64,000 bases of DNA. It comes from Pyxicephalus adspersus (taxonomy: Eukaryota; Chordata; Amphibia; Anura; Pyxicephalidae). Of this stretch, positions 1 to 10,701 are shown in pieces. The DNA is taken from the NCBI RefSeq assembly GCF_032062135.1, contig NC_092868.1, positions 45,821,603 through 45,885,602 of the forward strand, written 5' to 3'. The stretch's first letter is position 1. Each line of letters opens with the position of its first letter. A program made the position numbers and the translations under genes. The notes beneath the pieces were generated by a model. The model was not told the origin of the DNA. It did not search any database and saw only the letters and a program-made list of their open reading frames with translations.

Positions 1-163
1 TTACGTGTGAGAAACCCTTGCAGTTTTTGTGATTTACAGCTTCCCTAGGATTAGTTTTCAAAGTTTATTTTAATCTCAGGTTAACCTTAAAAATAAACAT
101 TTTAAAGTGTCTGAACCCTAAAGTAATTGGACATTCAGTATTGTTTAGGGAAATAGAATATAC

Positions 164-253
164 CTTATTCATGGTTTCCTTGGTGCGTCTCATGGATTCA
201 TGTTGCTGATACAGTTCCTCCTCCAGTGTCCGATGAATATGTTCCAATTCATC
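164..253 (-). CDS. CCDC30: CCDC30 exon (30 codons)
   Basis: Minus-strand exon after acceptor gttttgcag, ending ATGAATAAG|gtatat; phase 0 to 0. Encodes DELEHIHRTLEEELYQQHES and RRTKETMNK, again coiled coil. This is the last exon of the gene inside the window. Confidence 0.75.
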
Positions 254-3200
254 CTGCAAAACAAAACCATTAACAGTATTGTAATGCCTTTCACTAAGCA
301 AGTGCTAAATTTAGTTACATTCAGTCTTAAACTATTCTTACTGGCAATGATTTTATAACAGATAATTAAAGGATTAGACCCAATTACAATTAAAATTTCT
401 TCCTGGCAGGCCTAATTATTTCTCAAATCAATGGTAAAGTATCCCCATCATGGTGCCTGGTTCTGTATTCCAACTCAAGCAATATTCCCCAGTATTCAGC
501 TATCCCAGCAACCCAAGGGAACCACCTATTTAAATCTACATATAACAACGTAAAAAAAGGATTTAAATGTATGTGGTATACATAGGGTCAATTTGCCGAT
601 TTCTACTTGGGTCCACCCACCACAGATTAAAGTGGACCTGTAATGAGAGACTAGCTAAATGCCCATGCTGAGCTGGCTCTAAAAAAAAATACTGATTGCC
701 CGGTCTCTAAAGTTGCATTTTGCTGCTCCTGGCTGTTTCCCAAGGTCTGACATTTTAAGGACTTTTAGGTTTGGCTTCAACCCGATCTGGCCATGATATT
801 GACCCTTTTGTTGTCTACCATTAGTCTCAGTTTATAGACTTTGTGCCTAATTTATTAAAGCTCTCAAAAGCTGGAGAGGATACACTTTCATCAGTGAAGC
901 AGGGTGATCCAGAAAACCTGGAATGGATTTCTTAAAGCCATGTTTTATTTGTTAGTAAATGTTTTGAATCCTGGACGAGATCCATTCCAAGTTTCCTGGA
1001 TCACCCAGCTTTACTGATGAAAGTGTATCCTCTGCAGCCTTGGATAAATAATAATAAATCAGGGCCTATGCATTTAGATCTCACTGCTTCTGTGCTATAC
1101 TTACTGTTAATTTAGACAAGTAAAAGCCTTACCTGCTATGGAATATATAGTAAACACCAAATACAATACAAGGGAATTTAAATCTCTCATGGTAAATCAG
1201 CTGCTTAAAAAACAGGGCCAGAGGATGGTAGGAACTGTTGGGGCTTGTAGATTACTGATACATATTACACAGATACTAGATTGTAAGCTCCTCGGGGCAG
1301 GGTCCTCTCTTCCTCCTGTGTCACTGTCTGTATCTGTCAGTCATTTGCAACCCCTATTTAATGTACAGCGCTGCGTAAAATGTTGGCGCTAAATAAATAT
1401 GAGCCCCAAATTCCCACCAGTTTTACCTGTCGCTTCTCACTGCCAAGATTCTCTGAGCAGGAGTCCATTTTTAGCTCCAGGGTCTCCAGCTTCTCCAGAA
1501 GTGTGGCTCTTTCTACCAGCAGATAGGCCACTTGCTCACTGGGACTGCTCTGGGCGATCTCACTCAAGCCTTCCTGATCCAGCATCTCTTCAACTTCCTT
1601 TAACTGGGATTCTGAAATTATGTCACAACAAAAAGACACTTATATGAACGGGCAACTGCATTTCAGTTTATGCAGAGAAGTAAAACTTTTTTAAATTATT
1701 AAGTAGCATCACAAAGAAAATGGCACAACCTTTTATTCCTCACTTTATTAATCAAACCCTCTAGCTGCTGATGAATTAATGTTTACAGAGGGAACATCCT
1801 TATACACAAGAGCACTTCTGCAATATTTCACATTAAATATGCTAAAATACATAACAGGCTACACTAAAACATATATTAAGGTAAAAACTTGCCATGTGCC
1901 TTCTTGTGTTAATGGCAGAGAAAGATTGTGCCACTGAGAAATTATGACCACTGATATAAGGAATAACGACATTATCTACCAATTCTTTATATATCAGGAA
2001 CTTTGCTGGTGTGACCTCTGCGATTATATGGATCTCCACACCTAATGTGATGCTTCTGTATTTGTTTTATATTATAGAGAATTTACCAAGAGGAGCTGGA
2101 ACACACAAAGGGGACTGTCCACCAGGAGAAATAAAATCTGGTTGGATGGAATAACTAAGCTTTATAATGAATTTCTTACATTGGCCTTGAATAAGTACAC
2201 ATATACACAATAAATAAAAAGTTGGCTCACCTTGTTGGAATTGCATCTTTTCAAGTTCAATCCTTAGCTGTACATTTTCTTTCTCAAAGTCTGTAGTGAG
2301 CACTTCTCTCTCTTCGGTAAGACTCCGAATATGAGCCACATAGCTCTCCACCTTAAACAGAATAAATGAGAATCAGAACTCATCTCCTTACCCGTACCAC
2401 TAACCCACAGCCCATCCATCTCAATGACATTTCCGGTAGCTTTGTCTGACATCACTGACATTCAGGTCCTGGCCCTCCTCACAGTACCAGAGCAGGTCTA
2501 TTCCTGCTACCATTATTACCCGAAGAAGCTCACCCATCTACCTTCTTACTCCTTCCAGAGGAAATGCAAGCAGTAGCACGCATATAAATAGTAAACCCCT
2601 AGGTTTCTGAAGGTAAAGGATCTGAGGCCGAACTGAGGCTGTAAAATTGGCTAAGTTGAGGTCTAAATTTGAAGGAATTATGACTAGTTTTGAATTGGAG
2701 ATGGTTTAAGGTTTTGAGAGTGATCTCAGGCTTGAAGGTACAGGAATTGGGGATAATCTGGGGTCTAAAGTTGAAGAAATTGGAGATGATCTCAGGCTTG
2801 AATGTAAAGGAATTGGAGAGGATTTGGGGTCTAAAGATTAAGGAATTAGAGATGACCCAAGGCTTGAAGGTAGAGGAATTGGGGATGAACTGGGGTCCAA
2901 AGAAGAAGGAATTGGAGACAACCTCAGGCTTGAAGGTACAGAAACTGGGAATGGTGAAGAAATTGGAAGAAATTGGAAATTGGAGATGATCTCAGGCTTG
3001 AAGGTAAGGGAATTGGAGAAGCTTTGAAGTCTAAAGATAAAGGAATTGAAAATGATCTCAGGCTTTAAGGTCCAGGCATTGGAAATGATCTCAGACTTGA
3101 AGGTCCAGGCATTGGAAATGATCTCAGACTTGAAGGAAACAGGCATTGGAAATGATCTCAGACTTGAAGGAAACAGGCATTGGAAATGATCTCAGACTTG

Positions 3201-6200
3201 AAGGTACAGGAATTGGGGATGATCTGGGGTATAAAGATGAAGGAATTGGAGATGATCCCAAGCTTGAAGGTACATGAATTGGGGATGATTTGGGGTCTAA
3301 AGGTGAAGGAATTGGAGATGATCTAAGACTTGAAGGTACAGAAATTAAAGATTTGAGGTCTAAAGATGAAGGAATTTTAAATAGTCCAGGATTTGAAAGG
3401 TATTGAATTGAAGATGGGCTTTAAAGGTACAGGATTTGGACTTGATTTGAGGTCTATGCATTCTATTGTTAATCATTATATTTTCACTTTCATAACCCAA
3501 GATTTTACCACAACACTCACCTCTTTCATTTCTTCTGCCTGTTGCTGTTTCAGCTCCTCCAAACTGTTATTTGCATCCAGTAAATTTCTTTCTGCTACTT
3601 GGTAAAGATTCCACAGGAAGGCCATGTATTCTTCTGTTGAGTTTCCAGGATTCAGACCTTTCTCCTCCAACTTGCTCACTATATCCTCCACTTCATATTG
3701 TACCTAATAGAACAGACAAAAGTATACCATATTGAATCTGAATATGGCTAATATGGCTGCAAACCCTCAATGGCCCTGATTTATTAAATCTCTCCAAGGC
3801 TGGAGAGGATACACTTTCATCAGTAAAGCTGGTTGATCCAGCAAACAAGGAATGGATTTCTTAAAGCTATTTTTTATTTGTTAGTAAATGTTTTTGAACC
3901 TGGACCAGATCCATTCCAAGTTTCCTAGGTGATCCAGCAAACAAGGAATGGATTTCTTAAAAGTATTTTGCTAATTGTTAGCAAGTGTTTTCAATAATGG
4001 ATGAGATCCATCTCAGGTTTGCTGGATCATCCAGCATATTGTAAAATGTTGAATTTTCTGCAGGAAAGGGTGATTTTTATACAAATGACTACAGTGATGA
4101 ATTATAAGATATTGTTTAAGGTTTATTAATCATTTAAACTAACCAAAATGTATTCCAATCTGAAAAATAAAAGGAGAATTTTATAATAAAAACAGAACTA
4201 CTTAAACCTGTTTAAATCAGCCATTCCCTTTTTTTTCCTTCCTTTATGTCATGGGATGGGGTGGGCACGTTTAAAAAGCGAAAAAGTAGAATAATAACTG
4301 ACATTACACTGATAATATTAACTGACAAGGAGCAATAAAAGTTTTGCTTAAACTTCTTTCCATTTTCTTTTCTAAAATTAGGAAAAATAATAATTTGGCG
4401 GATCAGGTGAACGGTATGATTAATAGTTTCTGGCAATTCAGTATGGGGAGGGGTGCACTTTTTATAACAACCTCAGAATATGATCTATTCTAAAACTCAG
4501 GTCACAGCTGGAAATAGAAGAGAGGCGACGTCACACGAATATATCTTGGCTGTGTTACTATTCCTTTGTAATTTCCCCAGGAGAAGGCAGCATTTCCATA
4601 TTAGGAAGCAAAGTATGTTCAGGAAACCCAATACTCCTTAAAGAAAAACCTGAGCTTTGCCCAAGCAAGACAACGTAACAGGTTCACTTTAGCAGCGGGT
4701 AGTGACAACAACGCTTGGTGTAAACTACAAATCAGTTGGCCTGATTTTTTAAAGCTCTCCAAGAAGGTAGACAATCATGGGAGAACCTAGGAGATCCAGC
4801 AAACCTGGGATCCGGTTCAGGTCTAAAATCATTTGCCAGCTAATATCAAATGCACATTAAAGCGCACCTAAACTCAACATTTTTACTTTACATTAAAGGA
4901 TATACAACCCCTCTATGTAAAGTAAAATGTAGGTGCACCACCACCGCCGCTGTGATCAAGACTTAATGGGAGCGCAGAGCCTCCTGGTATACCTATGTCA
5001 CACATCCCGGGAGGCTCTGGCTCCTTGAGCTCATACCCTGTTCTCGGGCATGCGCAGAAGGGGCTTTATCCACCAAGGGAAAAGAGATCCCTATCTCACG
5101 CATACGCAGTTAGATTGTCTCTCTTTTTTTCCCATTCTCTGATTTTTTAAACTTCTCCAAGGCTAGAGAGGATACACTTTCATTAGTGAGCCTTAGTGAT
5201 CCAGCAAACCTGGATCACCTAGCTTCACTGATGAAAGTGTATCCTCCCCAGCCATGGGGAGGTTTAATAAATCAGACCCATTCTTTCAAGTAATCACCAG
5301 TATAAAGCAAACTCCTCCAAATGACCACCAACAGAAGATGTATTCTTCCCGACACCCACCAGCGTGAGAAGATCCATCACCCACTGACCTCCAAATTTAA
5401 CAGCCTCTCAGTAACAGTTCAGTTTCAAAAATTTGACTGCTCTCACTTATAAGTATTCTCATGCATGTGGGTTATTTCTATATAATCATGTAAAGAGTGA
5501 CCCCATGGCCGCCCCTCGCTGTGTGGTATTTGGAGGACACATCTGAAGACATGCAAATCAAGCAAATAACTTTACAAGGAGTTTTCAACACAGGCTAGGA
5601 AATAAAGGCTGGAAACAAAACAGAAACCTCAATACTTATTTACTCTGACTAATTACAAACAGGAAGGACAAAAAAAGACCTTTGGGAACATAGCTGGAGT
5701 GATTGATAGACAGAAAGCAATCACCTCCAAATTTTTTTCTATTTCACAGAAACATTCAGAATGTCATTATCTAATGCAGCTTTTTTCAGATTCGGAACAT
5801 GGGGGAACCCTTGAAATAACTTTTAGGACTTCTGGAAACCCCTGACAGCATTTATAATAAGCCCTGGTCACAGTTCATTAGCATGGTGGCCATTGGGAAG
5901 AATGTCACCCTTAAAGAGCCAAAATTATCGTTGGTATCAGTTAAACTGACCTGAGAATAACAAATTCCTCATTGCTCAAGGAACCCCTAGCAACCTCTGG
6001 AGGAATCTTGAGGTTCCATGGAACACTTTTCAATGCTTGAAGCTTCAACAAAAACCTAATTCTACAGATATTTTGAGATCATTGCATTGCACCAACTGCT
6101 TCCCATTGGGAAAGATAAGCTCCATACCAAGCTCCATACTCCATACCTTTTCTCGATCCAATGTACCCAACCCTATAAAACTTTATACTGCACTCAATCT

Positions 6201-7767
6201 ATAATCTCCTTCCCAAAATAATAAATGCATTCATTTTAAAACTCTGATATAAGGGAAAAGTAGTGCTGAAAAGTTATTCTGGAGAAATCCAATTCTTTCT
6301 TCCTTGTATTTGGTGGGTGGGTCAGGGATCTGTGTCTTTTGCCTACACGCTTTAAACTAAAAGATTTCCCCTTTTCATTTCAGGAAATTGGGAAGTATAA
6401 AATGTGGTAATCAACAACTGCAGCAGAATTCTCCAATGGCAATAATTCAGACAATCACATGGGAAACATTGCAATTTGTTGATTTGGACTGACCATAGCA
6501 AATTTTGGGAGCTTTTGGAACTTTCTGCACCTCATATCTAAAACTTCATATTGGTGCCCATAAGTTTTTGTCTCCAGCCTCCAAATATTTTTATTAAACA
6601 GGATTTATATAGCACCAACATATTACGCAGCGCTGTACATTAAATAGGCAATAAACATTAAATATTGAGGTGTTACCCATACAGCTGTATTTCCCAATAG
6701 CCACCCATAATTTTTTTTAGGTTTTAGATAATATAAGAAAGGGTTCAAACACTTCTCAAGTCATATTTTGCTGTCTGTGTGCAATAGGAAATATTTCCTT
6801 CCACTTCCAGAGATGCAACAGGCAGTGAGAGAAGATCTCTTAGGGCTCTATTTATAAAACAGGAAATCAGACATTCCCTCAAACATTCCCTTTTGGAAAT
6901 CTTCCAGGTCCATGTGTTTCAATGGCAGTAACTGGATTCCCACGGGGGAATGTCTGATTCCCTAAAGGGTTTTTAGTTTTGGATAAAATAGCGAAGTATT
7001 TCATTGTTTCTCGTGTCCCCAATGGTGAGATACAACCCCTTTATTTGTCCTGGTGACCACTGTCTCTAAGATCAAGGGTCCGATTTATTAAAGCTCTCCA
7101 AGACAGGAGAGGATACACTTTCATCAGTGAAGCTGGATGATCCAGTGAACCGGGAATGATCTGGTACAGAATTAAAAAACATTTGCTAACAAATAGAAAA
7201 TGATTTTGAAGAAATCCATTCCAGGTTTGCTGGATCACCCAGCTTCACTGATGAAAGTGTATCCTCTCCCGCCTTGGAGAGCTTTAATACATCAAGTCCA
7301 GAAAGTGAGAAGAAATCTAACATTCTGAGTTGTCATCAGAACAATAGATAAGAGGAAAACCTTCAATGGGAACCCGTGCTCCAGGGACAACGCTTTGGGA
7401 TCTTGTTAAGTTTGAAGAGATTTCCTTTGCTATTTGGGGAAAGCTGCCAATATACTCAGTTGAAAAGTCAACAACGTTGGAGGAGCAGAGTCTATAATGT
7501 ATGAAGGAGAACACGACACTCCATTCTCTTATGGGAATAGGAATTTGAAGGAACTGTTCCCAAAAGAGACACAAACAGCAAAAGTATGATGGAATTTCTT
7601 ATTCTTCCACTATCTATGTAAAACTTTTGGGTGGACTTGCATTAAATAAATTAGGTTATGGCTACAACATGATATTTTAAAACAATTCTTTAATAAAAAT
7701 TGCATGAAAACAAAAGCATGGAATTAAATATTAACACAGAACAGGTGGTCAGCGTTACCTTATCCAT
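164..7767 (-). CDS. CCDC30: CCDC30-like coiled-coil protein, 5' part of gene (5 exons, 196 codons in window)
   Basis: Five minus-strand exons join in frame: 7759-7767, 3521-3703, 2231-2351, 1427-1611, 164-253. All have AG acceptors and GT donors, and the phases agree (0, 0, 1 split as G|AA, 0). The product is hydrophilic and rich in E, L, K and Q, with heptad-like spacing after residue ~45, so a long coiled coil is expected; no signal peptide or membrane segment is seen. The block SEQVAYLLVERATLLEKLE lies near residues 120-140. I name it CCDC30 mainly because CCDC30 is the same-strand downstream neighbour of PPCS in mammals and the sequence fits my memory of the long N-terminal form; function is not well known. 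The rest of the gene lies left of base 1. Another coiled-coil family member is possible. Confidence 0.68.
846..1069. mobile_element. Foldback MITE, family P (full copy)
   Basis: Two arms in opposite orientation: atttattaaagctctc, then gaggatacactttcatcagt on the left, and actgatgaaagtgtatcctc, then aataaatcagggcc on the right, around a short A/T-rich centre (catgttttatttgttagtaa). Other copies at 3771, 4739, 5136, 7076, 18895, 26036 and 43992. No coding capacity. Confidence 0.75.
1262..1401 (+). mobile_element. SINE tail copy, family S
   Basis: Reads attgtaagctcctcggggca, gggtcctctcttcctcctgt, atttgcaacccctatttaat, then gtacagcgctgcgtaaaatg and a taaat end. It lacks the tRNA-like head. It ends about 25 bases from a CCDC30 exon (1427). 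Confidence 0.7.
1427..1611 (-). CDS. CCDC30: CCDC30 exon (185 bp)
   Basis: Minus-strand exon after acceptor taatttcag, ending CGACAG|gtaaaac. Two leading bases complete the split Glu codon, then 61 codons follow. Contains SQLKEVEEMLDQEGLSEIAQ and the SEQVAYLLVERATLLEKLE block, the most distinctive sequence of this gene in the window. Confidence 0.78.
2231..2351 (-). CDS. CCDC30: CCDC30 exon (121 bp)
   Basis: Minus-strand exon after acceptor ctgtttaag, ending CAACAAG|gtgagc. It starts in phase 0 and leaves one base, which completes a Glu codon with the next exon. Encodes VESYVAHIRSLTEER and further heptad-like helix. Confidence 0.75.
2655..3445. repeat. Minisatellite in CCDC30 intron, ~33-bp half-units
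   Basis: Alternating half-units gatctcaggcttgaaggtac and tctggggtctaaagatgaag, each followed by a variant of gaattggagatga, make a ~66-bp dimer repeated about a dozen times with drift; between 3060 and 3200 one half-unit (cttgaaggaaacaggcattg) was locally amplified. The open frames crossing it are by-products of the repeat. Confidence 0.85.
3521..3703 (-). CDS. CCDC30: CCDC30 exon (61 codons)
   Basis: Minus-strand exon bounded by acceptor ttctattag and donor gtgagtg, phase 0 to 0. It encodes the start of the coiled-coil region, with EDIVSKLEEKGLNPGNS, then an aromatic patch EEYMAFLWNLYQ, then a helical segment rich in L, E and Q. Confidence 0.75.
3771..4037. mobile_element. Foldback MITE, family P (rearranged copy)
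   Basis: Begins ggccctgatttattaaatct and has the family arms plus an internal partial duplication: caaggaatggatttcttaa occurs twice (3845 and 3942). The right end is diverged. Confidence 0.65.
4739..4845. mobile_element. Foldback MITE, family P (left half)
   Basis: Matches the left arm (aaagctctccaagaaggtag, gatccagcaaacctgg) and breaks off at the centre. Confidence 0.5.
4852..5130. repeat. Interspersed repeat, family G (gcctcctgg...gcatgcgcagaa)
   Basis: Contains gggagcgcagagcctcctgg, gcatgcgcagaaggggc and short inverted segments; related copies at 11150-11365 (opposite strand) and 61010-61385, which share the same order of motifs including ggtgacatag(c)-like ends. Class not determined. 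Confidence 0.55.
5136..5281. mobile_element. Foldback MITE, family P (short internally deleted copy)
   Basis: Arms gaggatacactttcattagt and actgatgaaagtgtatcctc are separated by only about 45 bases; ends gatttttta... and ...aataaatcagaccc. Confidence 0.65.
5785..6055. mobile_element. hAT-like MITE, family H2
   Basis: Holds gggggaacccttgaaataac, gcatggtggccattgggaag and ggaacccctagcaacctctg, the same order of motifs as copies at 18259, 35826, 52958, 56010, 60362, 61463, 63022 and 63900. Family ends resemble CAGTGTTTCTCAACC, as in hAT non-autonomous elements. This copy has diverged ends. Confidence 0.6.
6585..6655 (-). mobile_element. SINE tail fragment, family S
   Basis: aaacaggatttatatagcac, then caacatattacgcagcgctgtacattaaat is the reverse complement of the SINE 3' tail; only ~70 bases remain. 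Confidence 0.6.
7076..7302. mobile_element. Foldback MITE, family P (full copy)
   Basis: The cleanest full copy with that at 18895: left tttattaaagctctccaaga, centre acatttgctaacaaatagaa, right ccttggagagctttaataca. It sits about 460 bases downstream (in transcription) of the CCDC30 ATG exon. Confidence 0.8.
7759..7767 (-). CDS. CCDC30: CCDC30 candidate start exon (coding part, Met-Asp-Lys)
   Basis: On the minus strand ATGGATAAG sits directly before a good donor (gtaacg). It joins in phase 0 to the next exon, giving MDKVQYEVEDIV. The start context ACAATGG is strong (A at -3, G at +4) and an in-frame TGA lies 27 bases upstream. A plausible acceptor (gcgctcag) for this mostly untranslated exon is near 7843. 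Without transcripts, a different start upstream cannot be excluded. Confidence 0.45.
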
Positions 7768-8726
7768 TGTAGTTAACTCCCAGTCTTCATGTCCTCATTG
7801 CAAGAACCAGACACAGTGGATGTACCGGGAGATTGGGTTGGGCTGAGCGCAGTCCATGTCTCATGTCCACAACCAAGGGAGGAAATCCGCAAAGAGGTTA
7901 CAAGTATATACACCATGGGGCTACAGGATGAGGGCATCTGAATTTCTTATTTCTGAAAAGCCAAATGGTCACAGGTCCTTATAGAGACCCAAATCAACTG
8001 CATCCATCAACCTAACTTTATAGGGACAGTCCAGTGATATCAACAATTACTCTACATCAGCTGTGAGACATAAAAGCTTAGGTCATCCAGAGAATGAACA
8101 GATTATACCAAGTTCACACATTGTAGCCAGCCAATGGGGTCTGGAGACCCTCAAGCTCCACTTCTTAGGTCCCAATCATCACCAGGTCTCCTAAGCTAAG
8201 TACCATAAAACACCACTGTAAAAAGAGAGGCAGCGTCCAAAAAGACTTCTACAATAAGTAACCAGAGTGAGGACTTTTTATGTCCAGGTCTATGTTATGC
8301 CCTAGGTATAAAAACGTACATTACCAAATGTTCATAGCAACTTCCATCTATACTTTAAAGTTACTGTGAGCTACTTCCAAATCCTACGATCGGTAGCCAT
8401 AATCCAGTCCAGGTCCACCAAGCCCCGTCATCCTGGAGAACGTCAATCCCAGTTCCCACTCTCCAAGTCACGGTCTTCTTTATGAACTAGGCCAACTGAA
8501 TAGTAGCTAGAATTAAAACCATGTGCAATTAATTCTATGGGGTCAGATCAATCCCAAGCCCATGCACAACCAAGTCCTACAGACTGGGATAATTCAAGTC
8601 TCACTGGCCATAGCACTTTTAAACCCAACTTTCTAGAACTTCTCAAAAGTCTACTAGCCAGGTTTTTGTCGCTTTTAGGCACAGCTGTCAACTCAATGCT
8701 AGGTAGGCTTATAACTAGATCTCACA

Positions 8727-9122
8727 TGGGTTCTAACAGTTAGGTCTTGCCCATGCAAAGACCACTTCCAGCTGATGGGTTCTAATAGTTAGGTCTTGGC
8801 CACGCCAAAAATCACCTCCAGATGATGAGTTTTACCAGCCAGGACTTGGCCACACAAAGACCACCTCCAGATGCTGAGTTCTACCAACCAAATCTTTGCC
8901 ACGCAAAGACCACCTCTAGATGATGAGTATTACCAACCAAAACTTGGTCACACCAAAAACTCCTCCAGGTCATGAGTTTTACCAACCAAGTCTTGGCCAA
9001 GCAAAGATCACCTCCAGATGATGAGTTTTACCAACCAAGGCTTGGCCACACCAAAATCTCCTCCAGATGATGAGTTCTTCCAACTAAGTCTTGGCCAAAC
9101 AAAGATCACCGCCAGATGAATC
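8727..9122. repeat. Minisatellite, ~60-bp unit, about 7 copies
   Basis: The unit cctccagatgatgagtttta ccaaccaagtcttggccac(a) caaagatca recurs with 10-20% divergence and small indels from 8727 to 9122. It lies in the 5' intron of CCDC30, between the candidate untranslated exon and the ATG exon. Confidence 0.85.
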
Positions 9123-9645
9123 AGACAACCTGTTGTAAGACAGTTCTAGGTCCCAATTGCCAGTAGTCCAAACTATCCAAAGCCAATCAGTATGTATGTA
9201 TCCGACTATACCAAGACAAGCAAATGTCAAATAAACGTCAGATTTTGGTGCAGATCCACTTCATGGTGAAGGCCTACTGATTGGAATACCCAAAGTCCAT
9301 TGGTAACACCCCCGGACCCTCTGTCAATGAATGGCCACCCCTGCCCAGGCCCAGAGGAAGCAGGAGCCCAGTGAAAGGAGAAAGTGGCTCCCAAGGTCCA
9401 GAGAAGCCTCAATGACCAGGATCACCCAGCCCTACACCCCATTCATCCAATCACCATGCTGCTATGGTCCCCCCAAAGTCCTGGACTCTTCTAGCCTTGC
9501 CAGTCCTCCTCTAGGTTGCTTGTTTCCCCCCCAGGTATCAGTCAGTCCTCCTCCATCTTTTCCTTAGTGATATCAACAGGTAGCTGGGACGAGCAGAACA
9601 AATCCTCCGATCCAGCCCGGGACTTCCCCCCCTCCACCTCCTTAC

Positions 9646-9730
9646 CATATATGGCAGCACAGGGCGTCGTCATAGCAACAATGGAAGCCGGCTGCGTGTG
9701 CTGTAGAATTCTTTCCGGAATAACAAACAA
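9646..9730 (-). other. Candidate untranslated first exon of CCDC30
   Basis: Minus-strand sequence with CpG dinucleotides and an ETS-like CCGGAA core ends at a consensus donor (TATATG|gtaagg at 9646). It lies in the expected place for a CCDC30 5' exon, upstream of the ATG exon at 7759-7767 and facing UTP3. It contains an ATG of its own followed by nine codons, which would be a short upstream frame. The 5' limit is a guess; transcript data would decide. Confidence 0.3.
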
Positions 9731-10115
9731 ATCCGATACAATGTAACAAACACAAACAGTTCTGGTGTCAGCAACATTATAACGTGTGCTTAATTCACTC
9801 CGAACATGCAGCTCTTACTTATATATGTATTTGTTAGGATGAGTATCTATACAATGAAAATATGTACTCTCACTGGTACATGAAGGTAAGGGTAGAACTA
9901 CAAATGCCAGAATGACTTTACAGCCATAGAGGAAAAGATACAGAAAATAAAAAGCCGGAAGCTACATACATTATTTATTCAGAGAACTAGTAAACAGATA
10001 CAAATAGAGTTTTGTAGGAACGAAACATTTTGACTGCTGTTTCTGGAGGGGCTGTCTAAAGTGACGGACAGGAAGTGGTAAACACGTGGGAGTGGAGACT
10101 GGAAAAGAGGGGAGA
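9717..10115. promoter_or_regulatory. Probable bidirectional promoter, CCDC30 (left) / UTP3 (right)
   Basis: The interval separates the inferred CCDC30 first exon (minus) from the UTP3 start codon at 10116 (plus). ETS-like sites are visible: CCGGAA near 9715, GCCGGAAGC at 9954-9962 and ACAGGAAGTGG at 10068-10078, with GTGACG just before the last. ETS cores of this type are typical of TATA-less head-to-head housekeeping promoters. No convincing TATA box was seen. The UTP3 5' untranslated region probably occupies its right end. Confidence 0.42.
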
Positions 10116-10132
10116 ATGGTGAAACCTCGCAG
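10116..10132 (+). CDS. UTP3: UTP3 coding exon 1 (17 bp)
   Basis: ATG GTG AAA CCT CGC AG followed by donor gtgagtg. The two leftover bases join the A opening exon 2 to give Arg, so the protein starts MVKPRRSRRLQKAK, matching the short basic N terminus of vertebrate UTP3. It is too short to call alone; the phase and family N terminus support it. Confidence 0.75.
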
Positions 10133-10653
10133 GTGAGTGATCGATAGGGAAATATGGGAAAGAGACAGAACTGGTGATGTGTGTCTAGGTGGTCAGAACT
10201 ACGGTACTGCTGCAAGGACACACATCCAACTGGCCCACATGGAGAACAGGACTGCTCTGTGCCTCCTTCCTATTCAGCTGTCACTCTTTGGTTTGTCTAT
10301 GTATCCACCACACCAAAATATAACTACTAAAAGTATCATAGTGCACTGCATTATTCATCCAACTATTGCATATTACAATTTTATTATAATTAATCATTTA
10401 TGCTTTAATAAAATAGGAGCATGGCAGATGGCATGGCTCATGTTTTTACATAGTGGGTAGCACAGAGATGGGGAGGGGTTGGTATACAGGAATATGACCC
10501 AGATAACCCAGGGCTGTAGGCCCAGTTTTCTCAGGGCTAGTGGGGCCTGTTTGTGGTAAAAAAAATGTGGTGATACAATGTTATCAATATGTAAATCTAT
10601 AGGTTTGTATAAAAATTGTGGTTGGCACACTGGTGTGTGTGTGTGTGTATAAA

Positions 10654-10701
<48 letters not shown>

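Larger units (their letters stand above)
3704..7758. other. CCDC30 intron between ATG exon and first large exon
   Basis: Contains four family P foldback copies, a family G copy, an H2 element, a SINE tail and the family Q relative at 6840-6970. 7310-7575 has an 85-codon minus-strand open frame with no family resemblance. Confidence 0.5.

Noticed and set aside
2690..2989. 99-codon plus-strand frame with a repeated 11-residue pattern
   Set aside because: Generated by the 33-bp minisatellite; no independent support as a gene.
7317..7574. 85-codon minus-strand frame as another CCDC30 exon
   Set aside because: Not coiled-coil-like, no clear acceptor and donor in phase, and the neighbouring exons join without it.
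8727..9122. CRISPR-like array
   Set aside because: Units are contiguous and fully related, with no unique spacers, in a vertebrate intron: an ordinary minisatellite.
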